From Tritrichomonas musculus (taxonomy: Eukaryota; Parabasalia; Tritrichomonadida; Tritrichomonadidae), in contig JAPFFF010000027.1 of the NCBI GenBank assembly GCA_039105265.1, forward strand, positions 1,426,001 through 1,490,000: 64,000 nucleotides of DNA. The letters run 5' to 3'. Below the pieces are notes generated by a model. The model ran no database searches. It was not told where the DNA came from and worked only from the letters and a program-made list of their open reading frames with translations. How positions within the stretch are numbered: the first letter of the stretch is position 1; every line of letters begins with the position of its first letter. This document shows positions 32,201-42,011 of this stretch, piece by piece. Both the position numbers and the translations under genes were made by a program.

Positions 32201-35200
32201 CACAACTCTTTACAGTCGTTGTGAACAACTTCTTTCTAAGCAGCAACATTATGATTGGGGACTTCGAGCAGTTAAATCTGTTCTTGTTGTTGCTGGTTCG
32301 TTAAGATCAGCAGATCCAAACATGTCAGAAGAAGCCGTTTTAATGAGAGCTTTACGTGACTTTAATATTCCTAAAATTATTACAACAGATCTTCCTGTTT
32401 TCTTAGGTTTAATTAACGATCTTTTCCCAGCAATCGACGTTCCAAGAAAGAGGAATCTTCAATGGGAAGATCAAATTAGACAAACCGTTTTAGCAACTCA
32501 TTTACAAGCAGAAGATCAATTTGTAAGAAAAGTTGTTGAACTTGAAGAACTTTTAGGCGTTCGTCATTCGGTCTTTATTATCGGAGGTGCTGGAAATGGC
32601 AAGACTGAAATTTGGCGAGCTTTATCACGCTCTTATTCAAAGAAAGGAACGCCATGTAGTTACATCGATTTAAATCCAAAAGCAGTTACTAACAACGAAC
32701 TTTTTGGATTCTTAAACCCACAAACAAGAGACTGGCAAGATGGACTATTTTCGTGCATTATGAGAAACTTATCCCGAATGACACACGAGAATCCAAAATG
32801 GATTGTTTTGGACGGCGATATTGATCCGAATTGGATTGAATCATTGAATACAGTTATGGATGATAACAAAGTCTTAACACTTGCGTCTAATGAGAGAATT
32901 CCACTGACAACTCACATGAGATTAATTTTTGAAATTGCTCATCTTAAGTATGCAACACCCGCCACGGTTTCGAGAGCTGGTATTTTGTATGTGAATGATA
33001 CAGACGTCGGCTTCATGGCCTATGCGTATTCGTGGATTGATCGAAGAACAAACGGCAATGAAAAGAGTCAATTAACTGTTCTTTTTAATAATTACGTTCC
33101 AAGAACACTTGAAATCATTCATAACACACTTCAACACATCGTTCCTTTATCTGATGTCGGCATGGTTCAAACTTTATGCCGTCTTCTCGAAGGACTTTTG
33201 ACTGAGAAGAATGTTCCACATAACAGTGAAGCTTCTCTTTATGAACTTTATTTCGTCTTCGCTGCAGTTTGGGCGTTTGGAGGCGCTTGTGATGATCAAG
33301 GCCGAGATTATCGAATGCAATTCAGTCAGATGTGGAAGAGTGAATGGCGAAATGTTAGTTTTCCACAGCAAGGAACAGTCTTCGATTATTGCATCAATCC
33401 TGACACTAAGAAATTCATGCCGTGGACTGAAATAGCGCAACAATTTGAATATTCGCCTAAGAGATCGGTTCAAAGCACATTAGTTTTTGTGCCTGAAACA
33501 ACGCGTATCAATTATATTGCTAACATGCTGGTTGGCAAAGGGCATCCAGTGATGCTTACCGGAATTGCAGGAACAGGCAAATCAGTTTTAATTCGACAAC
33601 TTCTTCAATCATTGAATGAAACAGATTTCATGTTTAAAGCGATCAACTTTAACTATTACACGACATCAACAGCATTGCAAACATTCTTAGAAAGTGGAAT
33701 TGAAATGAAAAGTGGAAAGCTTTATGCTCCTCCTGCTCAGAAAAAGTGCATCTATTTCATCGATGATATGAACATGCCAGCAATCGACCAATTTGGCACA
33801 CAATCTCCAATGACACTCCTCAGACAGCACTTGGATTATGAGCATTGGTATGATAGACAAGCAATGACAATCAAAGAAGTTAAAGGCGTTAATTACGTTG
33901 CTTGTATGAATCCAACTGCTGGTTCATTCACAATCAATCCTCGTCTTCAAAGACACTTTTCAACGTTTGCATTAGGAATTCCATCTGTCAATTCTGTTAA
34001 GCAAATATTATCATCAATGTTATATGGACATCTTGATCATTTCGGATTTAACTCAGCTGTACGAAATATTGCACCAAAGTGCATTGAAACAATGATTGCC
34101 ATTCAAAGGGAAATATCAGCGAAATTCATGCCAACTGCAATTCGTTTTCATTACATATTTAACATGAGAGATCTTTGCCAATTATTACAAGGACTTCTTC
34201 GTGCAATGCCAAATTATGTCAAATCAGCTGAATTAATGGCTAGATTACTGTCAACTGAAGCCATTCGTGTTTATGCTGATCGATTGATCAATCTTGATGA
34301 TTACCAAAAAGCCAAAGATGTCATCATTACATCGACAATTAAGTCATTTGAAGGCGTAATTGAAACACAAGTCATGCGTGATGAAATGATGTTTTGTGCC
34401 TTTCCTCCTGATGGCGATGAAGCTCAATTTGATGAGAACGGTTATGCACCGATGATATCATTTCAATTATGCAACAAAGTCATCAATGACCAATTAAATG
34501 ACTACAATGAAAATCATCCTGTTATGAACTTAGTTCTTTTCAAAGATGCAATTGAACATGTTCTACGTATTTCACGTGGAATCACTGCACCACATGGCCA
34601 TATGTTGCTTGTTGGTCTTGGCGGAAGTGGGAAACAATCACTCGTTAGATTGGCAGCTGATCTTGTTGGCTTTTCAGTCTTCCAAATTACATTGGCAAAT
34701 AATTACGGAATGGCTGAATTTAATGCCGATCTTTTAAAGGTTTTCATTCAGGCTGGTGGAAAGAAGATTCCAACTGTTTTCTTATTGACTGATGCTCAAG
34801 TTACAGATGAAAAGTTCCTCATTCCAATCTCTGATTTCTTATCGACTGGAATTTTGCCTGATCTTTTTGCACCCGAAGACAAAGAAATCATTTTTGGCAT
34901 GGTTAAAGGCGACATGAAAGTGAATGGAATTCAATTCACACCAGACGATGCAATGAAATTCTTTACAGAAAGAGTTCGCCAGAATTTAAGAGTTATCTTT
35001 TGTCAGTCTCCTTCTGGTGACACTTTTAGAATTAGAGCTCGTAGATTCCCAGCTTTGGTTAACTGCATGATTATCGATTGGTTCCATGCATGGCCAGATG
35101 ATGCACTTTATTCTGTTGCAAAAAGTTTCCTTTCTGATTTAGAATTAGATGGAAACGATCCTGAAGTAATTGTTCAATTCATTGCAAATGCGCATTCCAA

Positions 35201-38200
35201 AGTAATCAAGCTTTCTGACGAATTTTTCGAAGCTGAAAGAAGACACAATTATGCAACACCAAAATCTTATTTGGAATTAATTTCTCTCTTTAAAACAATG
35301 CTTGAAAGAACACGTGACATGATTAATAATAATGCAAACCACTTCTCAAAAGGACTTAAAATGCTTCAAGATTCTTCAAAGGATGTTGAAGTCATGAAAC
35401 AAAGACTACAAAAGCAAACACAAATTGTTGAAGAAAAACGTGCTCAATGCCAAACTTTAATTGAAAAGATTTCACAAGATACAGCAGTTGTTCGAAAAGA
35501 GTCTGAAATCGCACAGAGAGAAGAAGCCAAGACATCCAAAATCAAAGCAGAAGCAGAAGAAAAGCAAGCAATTGCTAGTGAAGAATTAAAGAAAGCACAA
35601 CCATTAAAAGAACAAGCACTTGAAGCCATTAATTGTATTGAAAAAGCATCAATGACAGAACTTGCTTCTTTCTCAAAACCGCCTGCTGCTGTTGATCCAG
35701 TCATGCAAGCTGTTGTTCTCATTTTAAGTGAAGGTGGAAGACCCGCACGCGACTTATCTTGGAAAGCTGCTAAGAAATTAATGGGTAACACATCTACCTT
35801 TTTAACTCGTCTTCAACATCTTCATGAAAATTGGAACAATGACATAATGAACCTTGTTAAGCAACGTGTTTCTAAGTGGTCGTTTAAAGAGAGCGATGTT
35901 CGGAAAGCGTCATCAGCGTGTGCAAATCTTTATTTGTGGCTGAATAACATTCTGAATTATCACACTGTCATTCAAAACATTATACCTAAAGAAAGAGCTG
36001 CCAAAGAAGCCGAAGAGATGCTTCAAGAAAGTGTTGAAAAACTCAAGAAAGTTCAAGCTAAAGCTAAAAATCTTGAAGATCAACTTCAGAAGCTTAAAGA
36101 TGAACTTGAAGCACAGCAACAAGCACGAAATGATGCTCAAGCTGAAGCACAATCAATGTCTGACAAAATTGAAAGAGCAACGAATCTTGTCGCTGGACTC
36201 GGTGATGAAGGAGTTCGTTGGGGAAAGAAAATTGAAGAATATAAAGAAGAAGCAACATCTGTTGTTGGTGATGTTCTACTTGCAGCTGCCTTTGTTTCTT
36301 ATGCAGGTCCATTTACAAGGCCGTTTAGAGAACGTTTAGTTGAAGACATTTGGAAACCATTTCTCGACAATGGTCATGTTAAATATGCGAAAGAGCCACT
36401 CGATGTCATTTGCAATGAAGCCTTAATTGCAATGTGGAATAATCAAGGTTTACCAAACGATCACGTATCAATTGAAAACGCTGCAATTACTTCTTCGTGT
36501 CAAAGATGGCCTTTATTCATTGATCCTCAGTTTCAAGGCATTAAATGGATTCGTAACAATCAAGAAGAGAACAATCTACATGTGCTTCGTTTCGGCCAAG
36601 ATAATTTCATTAATACTTTGGTTAGAGCCGTTGAGAATGGCGAATCTGTTCTTATTGAAAACGTCGGTGAACAATTCGACCCAATCATTGATCCTTTGCT
36701 TGGAAGAAACATCGTAAGAAGAGGCAAAAGAAACTTGATTCAAATCGGTGATCGTGAAGTAGAATTCAATGATAAATTTAAACTTTTCTTGCAAACGAAA
36801 TTGGCAAATCCTAACTTTAAACCTGAATATCAAGCACAAACAACCGTTATTAACTTCACCGTAACTTTGGATGGTCTTGAAGAGCAACTTCTCGGTTATG
36901 TTGTTAAGCATGAAAAACCTGGTCTTGAAGAACAGAAGTCAGAACTCATCACACAAATGAACCAAGATAAAATAACGATGCAAAAACTTGAAGATGATCT
37001 TCTTGCACGTCTTTCAAAGCCTGGAGTTAATTTAATTGAAGACACGGACTTAATGAATACTCTCGATAAGTCTAAAGTGATGAGTGCTGAGTTAACTGAA
37101 CGTGTTCAAAAAGCTATCGAAACGGGCCAAGAAATATCAATACATAGAGAAGCGTACAGAAGAGTTGCAGGACGTGCAGCCCTTTTATATTTCATTCTTG
37201 TTGATTTGTCGAAAATTGATCATATGTATCAATTTTCATTGGCTTCATTTGTCACTGTTTTCACCGCTGCAATGGATGAAGCGGAAGCCTCAACGAATCC
37301 CATTTTCAGAGAGAATTCGTTGATTGACTCAATCACATTCAAGACATTCAGATGGGCAATGCGAGGCCTTTTCCAGCGTCATCAAATGATATTCACATCA
37401 CTTCTTTGCTTTAGAATTTTGTTGGCTGACAAGCAAGTCCAGTCAATTCGAATGGACGAATTCATGCATTTGCTAAGATGCCCGAGATCAATGACAATGC
37501 CAAATCCCGCGCCAGAATGGCTAAGCGATACTTGCTGGGGTGCTGCTGTTGGTTTAGGCTCTCTTCAGTCGTTCAGCAGTCTTCCTCAAGACATAACAAT
37601 GAGAACCAAACCTTGGCAAAAATGGTGCGACTTAGAAATGCCTGAAAATGAGAAGCTTCCTCTTGATTACAAGAACAAGTCAGAATTCCAGAAATTGCTT
37701 GTCATTCGAGCGCTAAGGCCGGATCGAATGGTGAATGCGTTGACTCAATTCATATCGAATCAAATTGGTGAAAAATACACAGAAGACGTCGTCTTTAGTC
37801 TTCAACAAACTTACGAGGAATCGACGCCAACAATGGCGCTCTTCTTCATCCTTTCGCCGGGAATTGATCCCGTCAAGAACATTGAAATTCTCGGGGAAAA
37901 GTTAGGCTTCTCTGAAGAGAAAGGAAACTTATACAATATTTCGTTGGGCGAAGGCCAAGAAGAAAACGCCTTGAATGCACTTTCTAAAGGTGCCAAAAAC
38001 GGCGGTTGGGTCATTTGTCAGAACTTGCATTTGATGGGAAATTGGCTGATGGTTCTAGAGAAGCATATTGAAAAGCTTCGCATCGAAGAGAATCTTGATC
38101 CAACATTCCGTATCTTTTACACAGGCGAGCCGTGCGACGACATTCCAGCGGGACTTCTTCAGAACTCAATCAAGATCACATCCGAGCCAGCACGAGGCAC

Positions 38201-39608
38201 CAAGGCCAACCTGATGCGAGCGCTTGCTTTGTTCAACGACGACAACATGGAACAATGCCAGAAAGATCGCGAATACAAAGCTTTACTCTTCCATCTTTGC
38301 GTGTTTCACGCAATCATGGTTGAAAGGCGAAAATTCGGTCCACAGGGCTTTAACAAAGTGTACAATTTCAATCCTTCAGACTTGACAATTTGTGCAGAGC
38401 TGCTCTTCGATTCACTCGATCAAGCAGCCCCGATTCCGTGGGTTCCGCTTCGCTACTTGATTGGCGAGATCATGTATGGCGGCCACATATCAGATGACAG
38501 AGATCGTCGCCTTTGTCGAACTTATCTCGAATCTTTCGATAAAGACGACTTCGAAGGTGGCGAACTTGTCCCCGGTTTTCCGGCTCCGACTGGGTTGGCG
38601 ACGATGGAAGAATACAAAGAATACGCGTTGAGGGAGTTTCCGGATGAATCGCCTCATTTATTCGGCATGCATCCCAATGCTGAAATTGGCTCGTTAACAA
38701 CGCAGACAGAATTCATATTCAACACGTTATTGAGCGTTCAACCGAGAGTTGCTGGCGCTGAAGAAGGTGACACTTCAATGGAAAAAAGTGTCAAGAAAAC
38801 ACTCGAAGAAATCATTCCGAACATTCCAGAACCGTTCAATATTATGGAGCTTTATAATCGCGTCGAAAAACACGAGCCTTACGTTTCAATATGCTTGCAG
38901 GAATGCGAAAGAATGAATATTTTGATGGCTGAAATTAAACGGTCGCTCAGTGAATTATTGATGGGTCTGTCTGGAGAATTAACTATTTCGGAGGCAATGG
39001 ATACTTTAATGATCGCAATTTACGCAAATTCAGTACCTGCTACTTGGGAAAAGTTGGCTTACGCTTCATTGAGGCCTCTCATGCCTTGGTGGAAAGATCT
39101 CCTAGATCGTCATAAACAATTAGTAGATTGGAGTGCTGAATTAACTTTACCTAATTCAGTTTGGCTCCCAGGACTTTTTAATCCTTCTTCATTCTTGACA
39201 GCTGTGGCCCAAACAGCCGCTAGAAAAAATGGTTGGCCACTCGATCAAACAATTCTGACAGTAGAAGTTACTAAAAAACAAGAAAATGAAATTGACGCAC
39301 CACCAAGAGATGGAGCTTATATACATGGTCTATACTTGGAGGGAGCAAGATGGGATTCAAAGATGTCTTCTTTAAATGAGGCCTTTTTGAAAGAACTTTA
39401 TCCACAACTTCCGGTTATTTTCGTAAGAGCTGTGTATATCGATAAACCACAGGGAGGTAGAAGCGTTACTTATTACGAATGCCCTGTGTATGTAACTAAG
39501 AATAGAGGTCCAACATATGTTTCCGATTTTAATTTGAAAATTAATCCTAATTTAGGATCACCAAGTCATTGGGTTAAAAGTGGTGTTGCTATTTTACTTG
39601 AAGCTTAA
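26262..39608 (+). CDS. Axonemal dynein heavy chain, outer-arm type
   Basis: A 4448-residue protein encoded without an intron, full length for an axonemal heavy chain. The N-terminal tail and linker span about residues 1-1750. The six-AAA motor follows: P-loops GPAGTGKTE near 1826 (AAA1, with Walker B CFDEFNRI), GGAGNGKTE near 2108 (AAA2), GIAGTGKS near 2434 (AAA3) and GLGGSGKQS near 2786 (AAA4). The coiled-coil stalk with microtubule-binding tip lies at about 3010-3330, then AAA5, AAA6 and the C-terminal domain. The end, YECPVYVTKNRGPTYVSDF to GVAILLEA, resembles beta/gamma outer-arm chains (ECPVYKTKxRGPTYV, VALLLEA) more than inner-arm ones. It powers flagellar beating. Which outer-arm class it belongs to needs a phylogeny. 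Confidence 0.95.
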   Translation: MDLIRSFLEDEKSRYIGGRVISSFKLTQERWETMLKEDESRNYFGQFLKDPNNRRLFFSLNSKNLLSASPKTFTKGKKALSVYKLKAVNSEDTQEFIRSLAFVEIPKNPIGCIHSMLDSVYGPLSKSENNVSRFSKPVANDILTTMSDLTGEMYLLLGKSQGMTVLSIPPQELLQSEEAPSRIHAFESIVIQWISQIQKLVDCELPENYDLTPIDEVKYWKKRRQNFEFLDKQLKMDEVVQVLDGLEFKSQPFYDQFKTAIDKVTQNLELSIETERSLQPLNSYIEQIDTVGSDMEGLMEMFQPVFYILYLMYTKTTWYHSPRNICSLLRRVTDFFTVQFASAIDGSSLVNGDPSDSMEHLLHSQAQLEKFNSAYVDFKERIMSQEGSSSFTLNNQIVMPSFLDLCDRLEKLKPVIMTVIEYNRFDKTEVGGLHGHILSPKFADVLNDFHDIEGKLTGLEMDLLKIPQAQFTELINELNDEFLNLDIRAVAIAIWAIKDVSSIVSLGQVLSGLNALLRRPFFMETFRQQYTMVVDLFNRDVDLISLTFRQEKANPPLLEGVPQTTSRFIWCHGLIMRLQTLEDTLRNTIPEIFSDPSMKDSLEHMYEVKASIEKTMEKKIDEWASSISSDYKEKLKTSLLIRDENTRLLSLNFDPELLTLLREVKFLENHIKDQIPEVAKEIYTNNIVYNEYIHMLQVLIERYNHPLSTIVDVERPMFQRHIDAVDEILEDGISKLTWESEETNSFLTNAVAEVTKFSELHNKSTSNISTIKNKIESWKSPGLFSRQDVKKSLDQNEVNNTLNTRIALITTQCAEIEDLVNSSVTALTDDPDSQETKQYLDYIMSIVEEGFKNNIMFSFNQLLKDLKPGSQPESRNHAAVPLITTHLELNENYVSFSPPLMEGEQNLYQTFQDWCTRTLELCKLIPVFYEGQSELYSEISNDKDVTDAVHQILEAVETMAKECIKYKEDNFEKYSTVWTQSQETFIEEFLKTGGGLGEPDKLTGERKPLPPSLEDFGKQIASYRNDQNAIRLIQDSHSFGWLRVDCRPLKQSLDLNLGKWVYLFTHYLNDDMVKKLDEFQQFLKDANTGLSVKVKKGDIDQLVAVLEAMLLIRTKAPIYEKLFDNLRATVALLKQYGFTVTDSLMEKIDEGPEQWQELKNNWSNVQDKVAPLQQEETASLRAKVEEFLEELVQMKEEFMKQDFYKWEVKYEGARELIEEWEDKVGKVNDDALEIQANGELLEFTVTPFKNLYQMKADLVLLTNVWEMEHEIETNLNKWKDTLWAEIDVAVLSNECENYLKTIRKVEKRAKEWGVYSGLDAFIKSVSSALPILDQLHNEKLRDRHWSQLEKVTGVNFRDQADIKLKDMLDKNLMKYSEDITEIVDGANNEVRMETQLNDLEKTWKDMEFQYKEMPEFPELEILHAPEELVQTLEENQVAVVNYLSSKNISYFRVVLTEWQTKLMNVDRVLNVWLEVQSHWTHLRPIFIGSEDIRQQLPKQSESFEKIDEEMNKFIQEQKKELNVIKTCNQPDIQKFLETQLRELIIVEKSLNEYLETKRMAFPRFYFVSSNDLLDILSKGRNPKDIEQHFGKVFDNLVKVQWTGPNTCKAMISRENEIVEFDEEIELKGAVENWLQKLLDTACETLKHRLNDAISSSYDTNQRPKWIVKNYAQIGLTAVCIQWNKEVNAAFKQLEEGIENAMRDYNIKQNQQLGGLIELIRSGKLSSLDRKKVTVICQTDAHNRDVVFRLNHNHEETHECFEWQSQLRFSWRSSERDCFINIIDAEFRYQYEYLGSPSRLVVTPLTDRCYITLTQSLRRIMGGAPAGPAGTGKTETVKDLARAMGQVCFVFNCSEQMDHESLANTFKGLSQAGAWGCFDEFNRIAARVLSVVSIQVKSILDALRADLTEFKFCGGELIKLRKTCGMFITMNPGYLGRTELPENIKALFRSVSMCVPDFQIICEIMLMAEGFKTASLLTKKFTTLYSRCEQLLSKQQHYDWGLRAVKSVLVVAGSLRSADPNMSEEAVLMRALRDFNIPKIITTDLPVFLGLINDLFPAIDVPRKRNLQWEDQIRQTVLATHLQAEDQFVRKVVELEELLGVRHSVFIIGGAGNGKTEIWRALSRSYSKKGTPCSYIDLNPKAVTNNELFGFLNPQTRDWQDGLFSCIMRNLSRMTHENPKWIVLDGDIDPNWIESLNTVMDDNKVLTLASNERIPLTTHMRLIFEIAHLKYATPATVSRAGILYVNDTDVGFMAYAYSWIDRRTNGNEKSQLTVLFNNYVPRTLEIIHNTLQHIVPLSDVGMVQTLCRLLEGLLTEKNVPHNSEASLYELYFVFAAVWAFGGACDDQGRDYRMQFSQMWKSEWRNVSFPQQGTVFDYCINPDTKKFMPWTEIAQQFEYSPKRSVQSTLVFVPETTRINYIANMLVGKGHPVMLTGIAGTGKSVLIRQLLQSLNETDFMFKAINFNYYTTSTALQTFLESGIEMKSGKLYAPPAQKKCIYFIDDMNMPAIDQFGTQSPMTLLRQHLDYEHWYDRQAMTIKEVKGVNYVACMNPTAGSFTINPRLQRHFSTFALGIPSVNSVKQILSSMLYGHLDHFGFNSAVRNIAPKCIETMIAIQREISAKFMPTAIRFHYIFNMRDLCQLLQGLLRAMPNYVKSAELMARLLSTEAIRVYADRLINLDDYQKAKDVIITSTIKSFEGVIETQVMRDEMMFCAFPPDGDEAQFDENGYAPMISFQLCNKVINDQLNDYNENHPVMNLVLFKDAIEHVLRISRGITAPHGHMLLVGLGGSGKQSLVRLAADLVGFSVFQITLANNYGMAEFNADLLKVFIQAGGKKIPTVFLLTDAQVTDEKFLIPISDFLSTGILPDLFAPEDKEIIFGMVKGDMKVNGIQFTPDDAMKFFTERVRQNLRVIFCQSPSGDTFRIRARRFPALVNCMIIDWFHAWPDDALYSVAKSFLSDLELDGNDPEVIVQFIANAHSKVIKLSDEFFEAERRHNYATPKSYLELISLFKTMLERTRDMINNNANHFSKGLKMLQDSSKDVEVMKQRLQKQTQIVEEKRAQCQTLIEKISQDTAVVRKESEIAQREEAKTSKIKAEAEEKQAIASEELKKAQPLKEQALEAINCIEKASMTELASFSKPPAAVDPVMQAVVLILSEGGRPARDLSWKAAKKLMGNTSTFLTRLQHLHENWNNDIMNLVKQRVSKWSFKESDVRKASSACANLYLWLNNILNYHTVIQNIIPKERAAKEAEEMLQESVEKLKKVQAKAKNLEDQLQKLKDELEAQQQARNDAQAEAQSMSDKIERATNLVAGLGDEGVRWGKKIEEYKEEATSVVGDVLLAAAFVSYAGPFTRPFRERLVEDIWKPFLDNGHVKYAKEPLDVICNEALIAMWNNQGLPNDHVSIENAAITSSCQRWPLFIDPQFQGIKWIRNNQEENNLHVLRFGQDNFINTLVRAVENGESVLIENVGEQFDPIIDPLLGRNIVRRGKRNLIQIGDREVEFNDKFKLFLQTKLANPNFKPEYQAQTTVINFTVTLDGLEEQLLGYVVKHEKPGLEEQKSELITQMNQDKITMQKLEDDLLARLSKPGVNLIEDTDLMNTLDKSKVMSAELTERVQKAIETGQEISIHREAYRRVAGRAALLYFILVDLSKIDHMYQFSLASFVTVFTAAMDEAEASTNPIFRENSLIDSITFKTFRWAMRGLFQRHQMIFTSLLCFRILLADKQVQSIRMDEFMHLLRCPRSMTMPNPAPEWLSDTCWGAAVGLGSLQSFSSLPQDITMRTKPWQKWCDLEMPENEKLPLDYKNKSEFQKLLVIRALRPDRMVNALTQFISNQIGEKYTEDVVFSLQQTYEESTPTMALFFILSPGIDPVKNIEILGEKLGFSEEKGNLYNISLGEGQEENALNALSKGAKNGGWVICQNLHLMGNWLMVLEKHIEKLRIEENLDPTFRIFYTGEPCDDIPAGLLQNSIKITSEPARGTKANLMRALALFNDDNMEQCQKDREYKALLFHLCVFHAIMVERRKFGPQGFNKVYNFNPSDLTICAELLFDSLDQAAPIPWVPLRYLIGEIMYGGHISDDRDRRLCRTYLESFDKDDFEGGELVPGFPAPTGLATMEEYKEYALREFPDESPHLFGMHPNAEIGSLTTQTEFIFNTLLSVQPRVAGAEEGDTSMEKSVKKTLEEIIPNIPEPFNIMELYNRVEKHEPYVSICLQECERMNILMAEIKRSLSELLMGLSGELTISEAMDTLMIAIYANSVPATWEKLAYASLRPLMPWWKDLLDRHKQLVDWSAELTLPNSVWLPGLFNPSSFLTAVAQTAARKNGWPLDQTILTVEVTKKQENEIDAPPRDGAYIHGLYLEGARWDSKMSSLNEAFLKELYPQLPVIFVRAVYIDKPQGGRSVTYYECPVYVTKNRGPTYVSDFNLKINPNLGSPSHWVKSGVAILLEA

Positions 39609-40554
39609 TTTTTAATTATATTGAATAAACTGTTTGAATAAAAAAAAAAAAAGAAATATTATTTATACTTTTTATTAAATAAAGATATATTTCTTTATTT
39701 ATTTATTAAAATAATGAAATTAATGAAAATTGATCAAAATACTCATGAATATTAGAGGTATTAACTTTGAGGATTTTGACTGTATTTTTTAAAAAAAAAT
39801 ATAAAAATTAAAACGCATTTATTTAATAAATGATACATTAAAAATAGCAAAATTATTTATGCGCTAGTTTTTGAGAAAATTCTATTTATGAGCCATTTAA
39901 AACCGTAAAATATCGTAGAAAAAAATTGAAAGAAAAATGTTCCAAAATGCCACTTTAATTTTATTAAAAATTTTGAATATTTTTGTAATTATATGTACGT
40001 TAAAAAACGTTTATTTTTTATTTTGAGTCTATTAAATGAAACATATTTTCCAAAAAATTGGCCGCATAAAATCACTAATGCTTCTAGGAATAAATTCTCA
40101 TGGCCAATATAATCATTATATTAAAGATGTAGAATCATATAAAGACAATTTTTGAAGTTATCATCTGTTTTTCTTGAAAAATGCTTTTTGGGTTTGAAAG
40201 TATGAAGAATGCAGATTTTGCAGTTTCTGAATTAGGAAATAATTAGAAATTTTCATTTATTGTGACAATACTTTGGAATAATGAAGATATCCAAAATATA
40301 TTCGATGTTATAAATAAAAAGATATAATTATATTTTTAACTAAAATATGGTTTTTTCTTCAATTTAATATTCAAATCGTCATTTAAACATTTTATAGATT
40401 ATTTTGATGATAAAAAGAAATAAAAATAATCTGTATTTAGCTCAAAAAATTTAAAATACATTTTAAAGAAGAAAAATGACCGTTAAGTCACTTAAGGTGA
40501 ATAACTCTTGAATATTTTGTTTGACCTAAAACCGTTTGACCAAAATTTTTTTAA
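39609..40554. other. Intergenic spacer
   Basis: About 945 bp of A+T-rich DNA between the dynein stop and the ALG11 start. An A run follows the dynein stop closely. No frame, repeat or RNA gene was recognised. Confidence 0.5.
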
Positions 40555-41865
40555 ATGGTGTTGGTATTGTTATTCTACTTACTTATTTTAATTTTAATTT
40601 GTGGAGTAATACTTCGAATTTATTTCAAATCTCGCAGGAAAAATATTGTAACTTTCTTTCATCCTAATTGTATGGATTGTGCTGGGGGAGAACGTGTTTT
40701 ATGGGCAGCTGTTGATGCTATTAAAGATAAAGTTCCAGAAATTGCTATGTATTCTATTAATAACACACATGATCAAGCACGAGAAAAAATCTTTAAACAC
40801 TTTGGTCTTGAAATACCAAGTAACCTTCAATTTATAAATGTTGGGCCAGCAGCATTTCTAAAACAAAACCGTTTCCCTCACTTTACTTTGATATTACAAG
40901 CAATTACTTCATTCTTTTACGCAGTCAAATGCTTATTCAAATTTGTTCCTTCAGTCGTTATTGATACAACTGGAGCTCCGTTCGCCGCACCTGCTTGGAA
41001 ACTCCTTGGTGGCTGTACAGTGATTTTTTATCACCACTATCCTTTCATTTCAACAGATATGCTTCATTTAGTTGAAGAAAGGAAATCATCATATAATAAT
41101 GATGAAAAAGTAGCCAAATCTAAGATTCTTTCAACAATCAAAATTATTTATTATAGATTAATGTGCAAAATTTATGGTTTTATGGGCAAATTTACCGATC
41201 TTGTTACTGTAAACTCAACTTGGACATGCGGCCATTTTACTGAAATTTTTGGTTTTAAACCAATTATAATTTATCCACCTTGTGATTGTACAGAATTTTG
41301 CAAATTCCCAATTGAAAGCCGTGAAAAAGGACTCATTTTGAGTGTCGGCCAATTCAGACCTGAAAAAAATTATCCTTTACAACTTGAGATTATGGAAAAG
41401 CTAAAAGATACTCCAGAAGCTCATCTTATTATTGCTGGCGGATGCAGAAATCAAAATGACCAAAAGCTTGTTGATGGTTTACAACGCACTATTAATGAAA
41501 AAAATTTAAGAGTTCAACTTCGAACAAATGTCCCTTATGATGAACTTAAACAATTATACCGAAAAGCAGATATTGGCCTCCATACTATGTATAATGAGCA
41601 TTTTGGAATTTGTGCAGTTGAATATATGGCATCTGGCCTAATTCCAATGTGTAATAAAAGCGCTGGCCCTTTAATGGATATTGTTAAAGATGATAATTAT
41701 TTGGCATTAGATGCAGATGAATATGTTGAGAAGATAAAAAAAGCACTAAAAGATGGTGACGATGTTAGAATTAGATTTAGAGAAGAATCTAAAAAGTTCA
41801 GCCTTGAAATATTCGAGAAAGCATTCGTTGATGCTTCCCTTGAACTGATCAAAAATAATATTTAA
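40555..41865 (+). CDS. ALG11: ALG11 GDP-mannose alpha-1,2-mannosyltransferase
   Basis: The 436-residue glycosyltransferase adds the last two alpha-1,2-mannoses on the cytosolic face of the ER, giving Man5GlcNAc2-PP-dolichol. Residues 1-25 (VLLFYLLILILICGVILRIY) form the membrane anchor. Family signatures are VTFFHPNCMDCAGGERVLWA (donor-side Gly-Gly), SVVIDTTGAPFAAPAWKLLG, FYHHYPFISTDML, and the GT4 acidic motif EHFGICAVE (EX7E) with YMASGLIPMCNKSAGP. Trichomonads are known to build short N-glycan precursors stopping at Man5GlcNAc2, for which this is the terminal enzyme. Confidence 0.95.
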   Translation: MVLVLLFYLLILILICGVILRIYFKSRRKNIVTFFHPNCMDCAGGERVLWAAVDAIKDKVPEIAMYSINNTHDQAREKIFKHFGLEIPSNLQFINVGPAAFLKQNRFPHFTLILQAITSFFYAVKCLFKFVPSVVIDTTGAPFAAPAWKLLGGCTVIFYHHYPFISTDMLHLVEERKSSYNNDEKVAKSKILSTIKIIYYRLMCKIYGFMGKFTDLVTVNSTWTCGHFTEIFGFKPIIIYPPCDCTEFCKFPIESREKGLILSVGQFRPEKNYPLQLEIMEKLKDTPEAHLIIAGGCRNQNDQKLVDGLQRTINEKNLRVQLRTNVPYDELKQLYRKADIGLHTMYNEHFGICAVEYMASGLIPMCNKSAGPLMDIVKDDNYLALDADEYVEKIKKALKDGDDVRIRFREESKKFSLEIFEKAFVDASLELIKNNI

Positions 41866-42011
41866 ATGCTTTGTTTTTATTTAAATATATTCATTTATTT
41901 GATTATTTTAATATATATATTTCAAAAAGTTTCCATCAGAAAAAGTTATGCAGATATAAACGATAGCATATAAATTTTTTGAAATACAAAAATTGACAAT
42001 TAATCTGAATT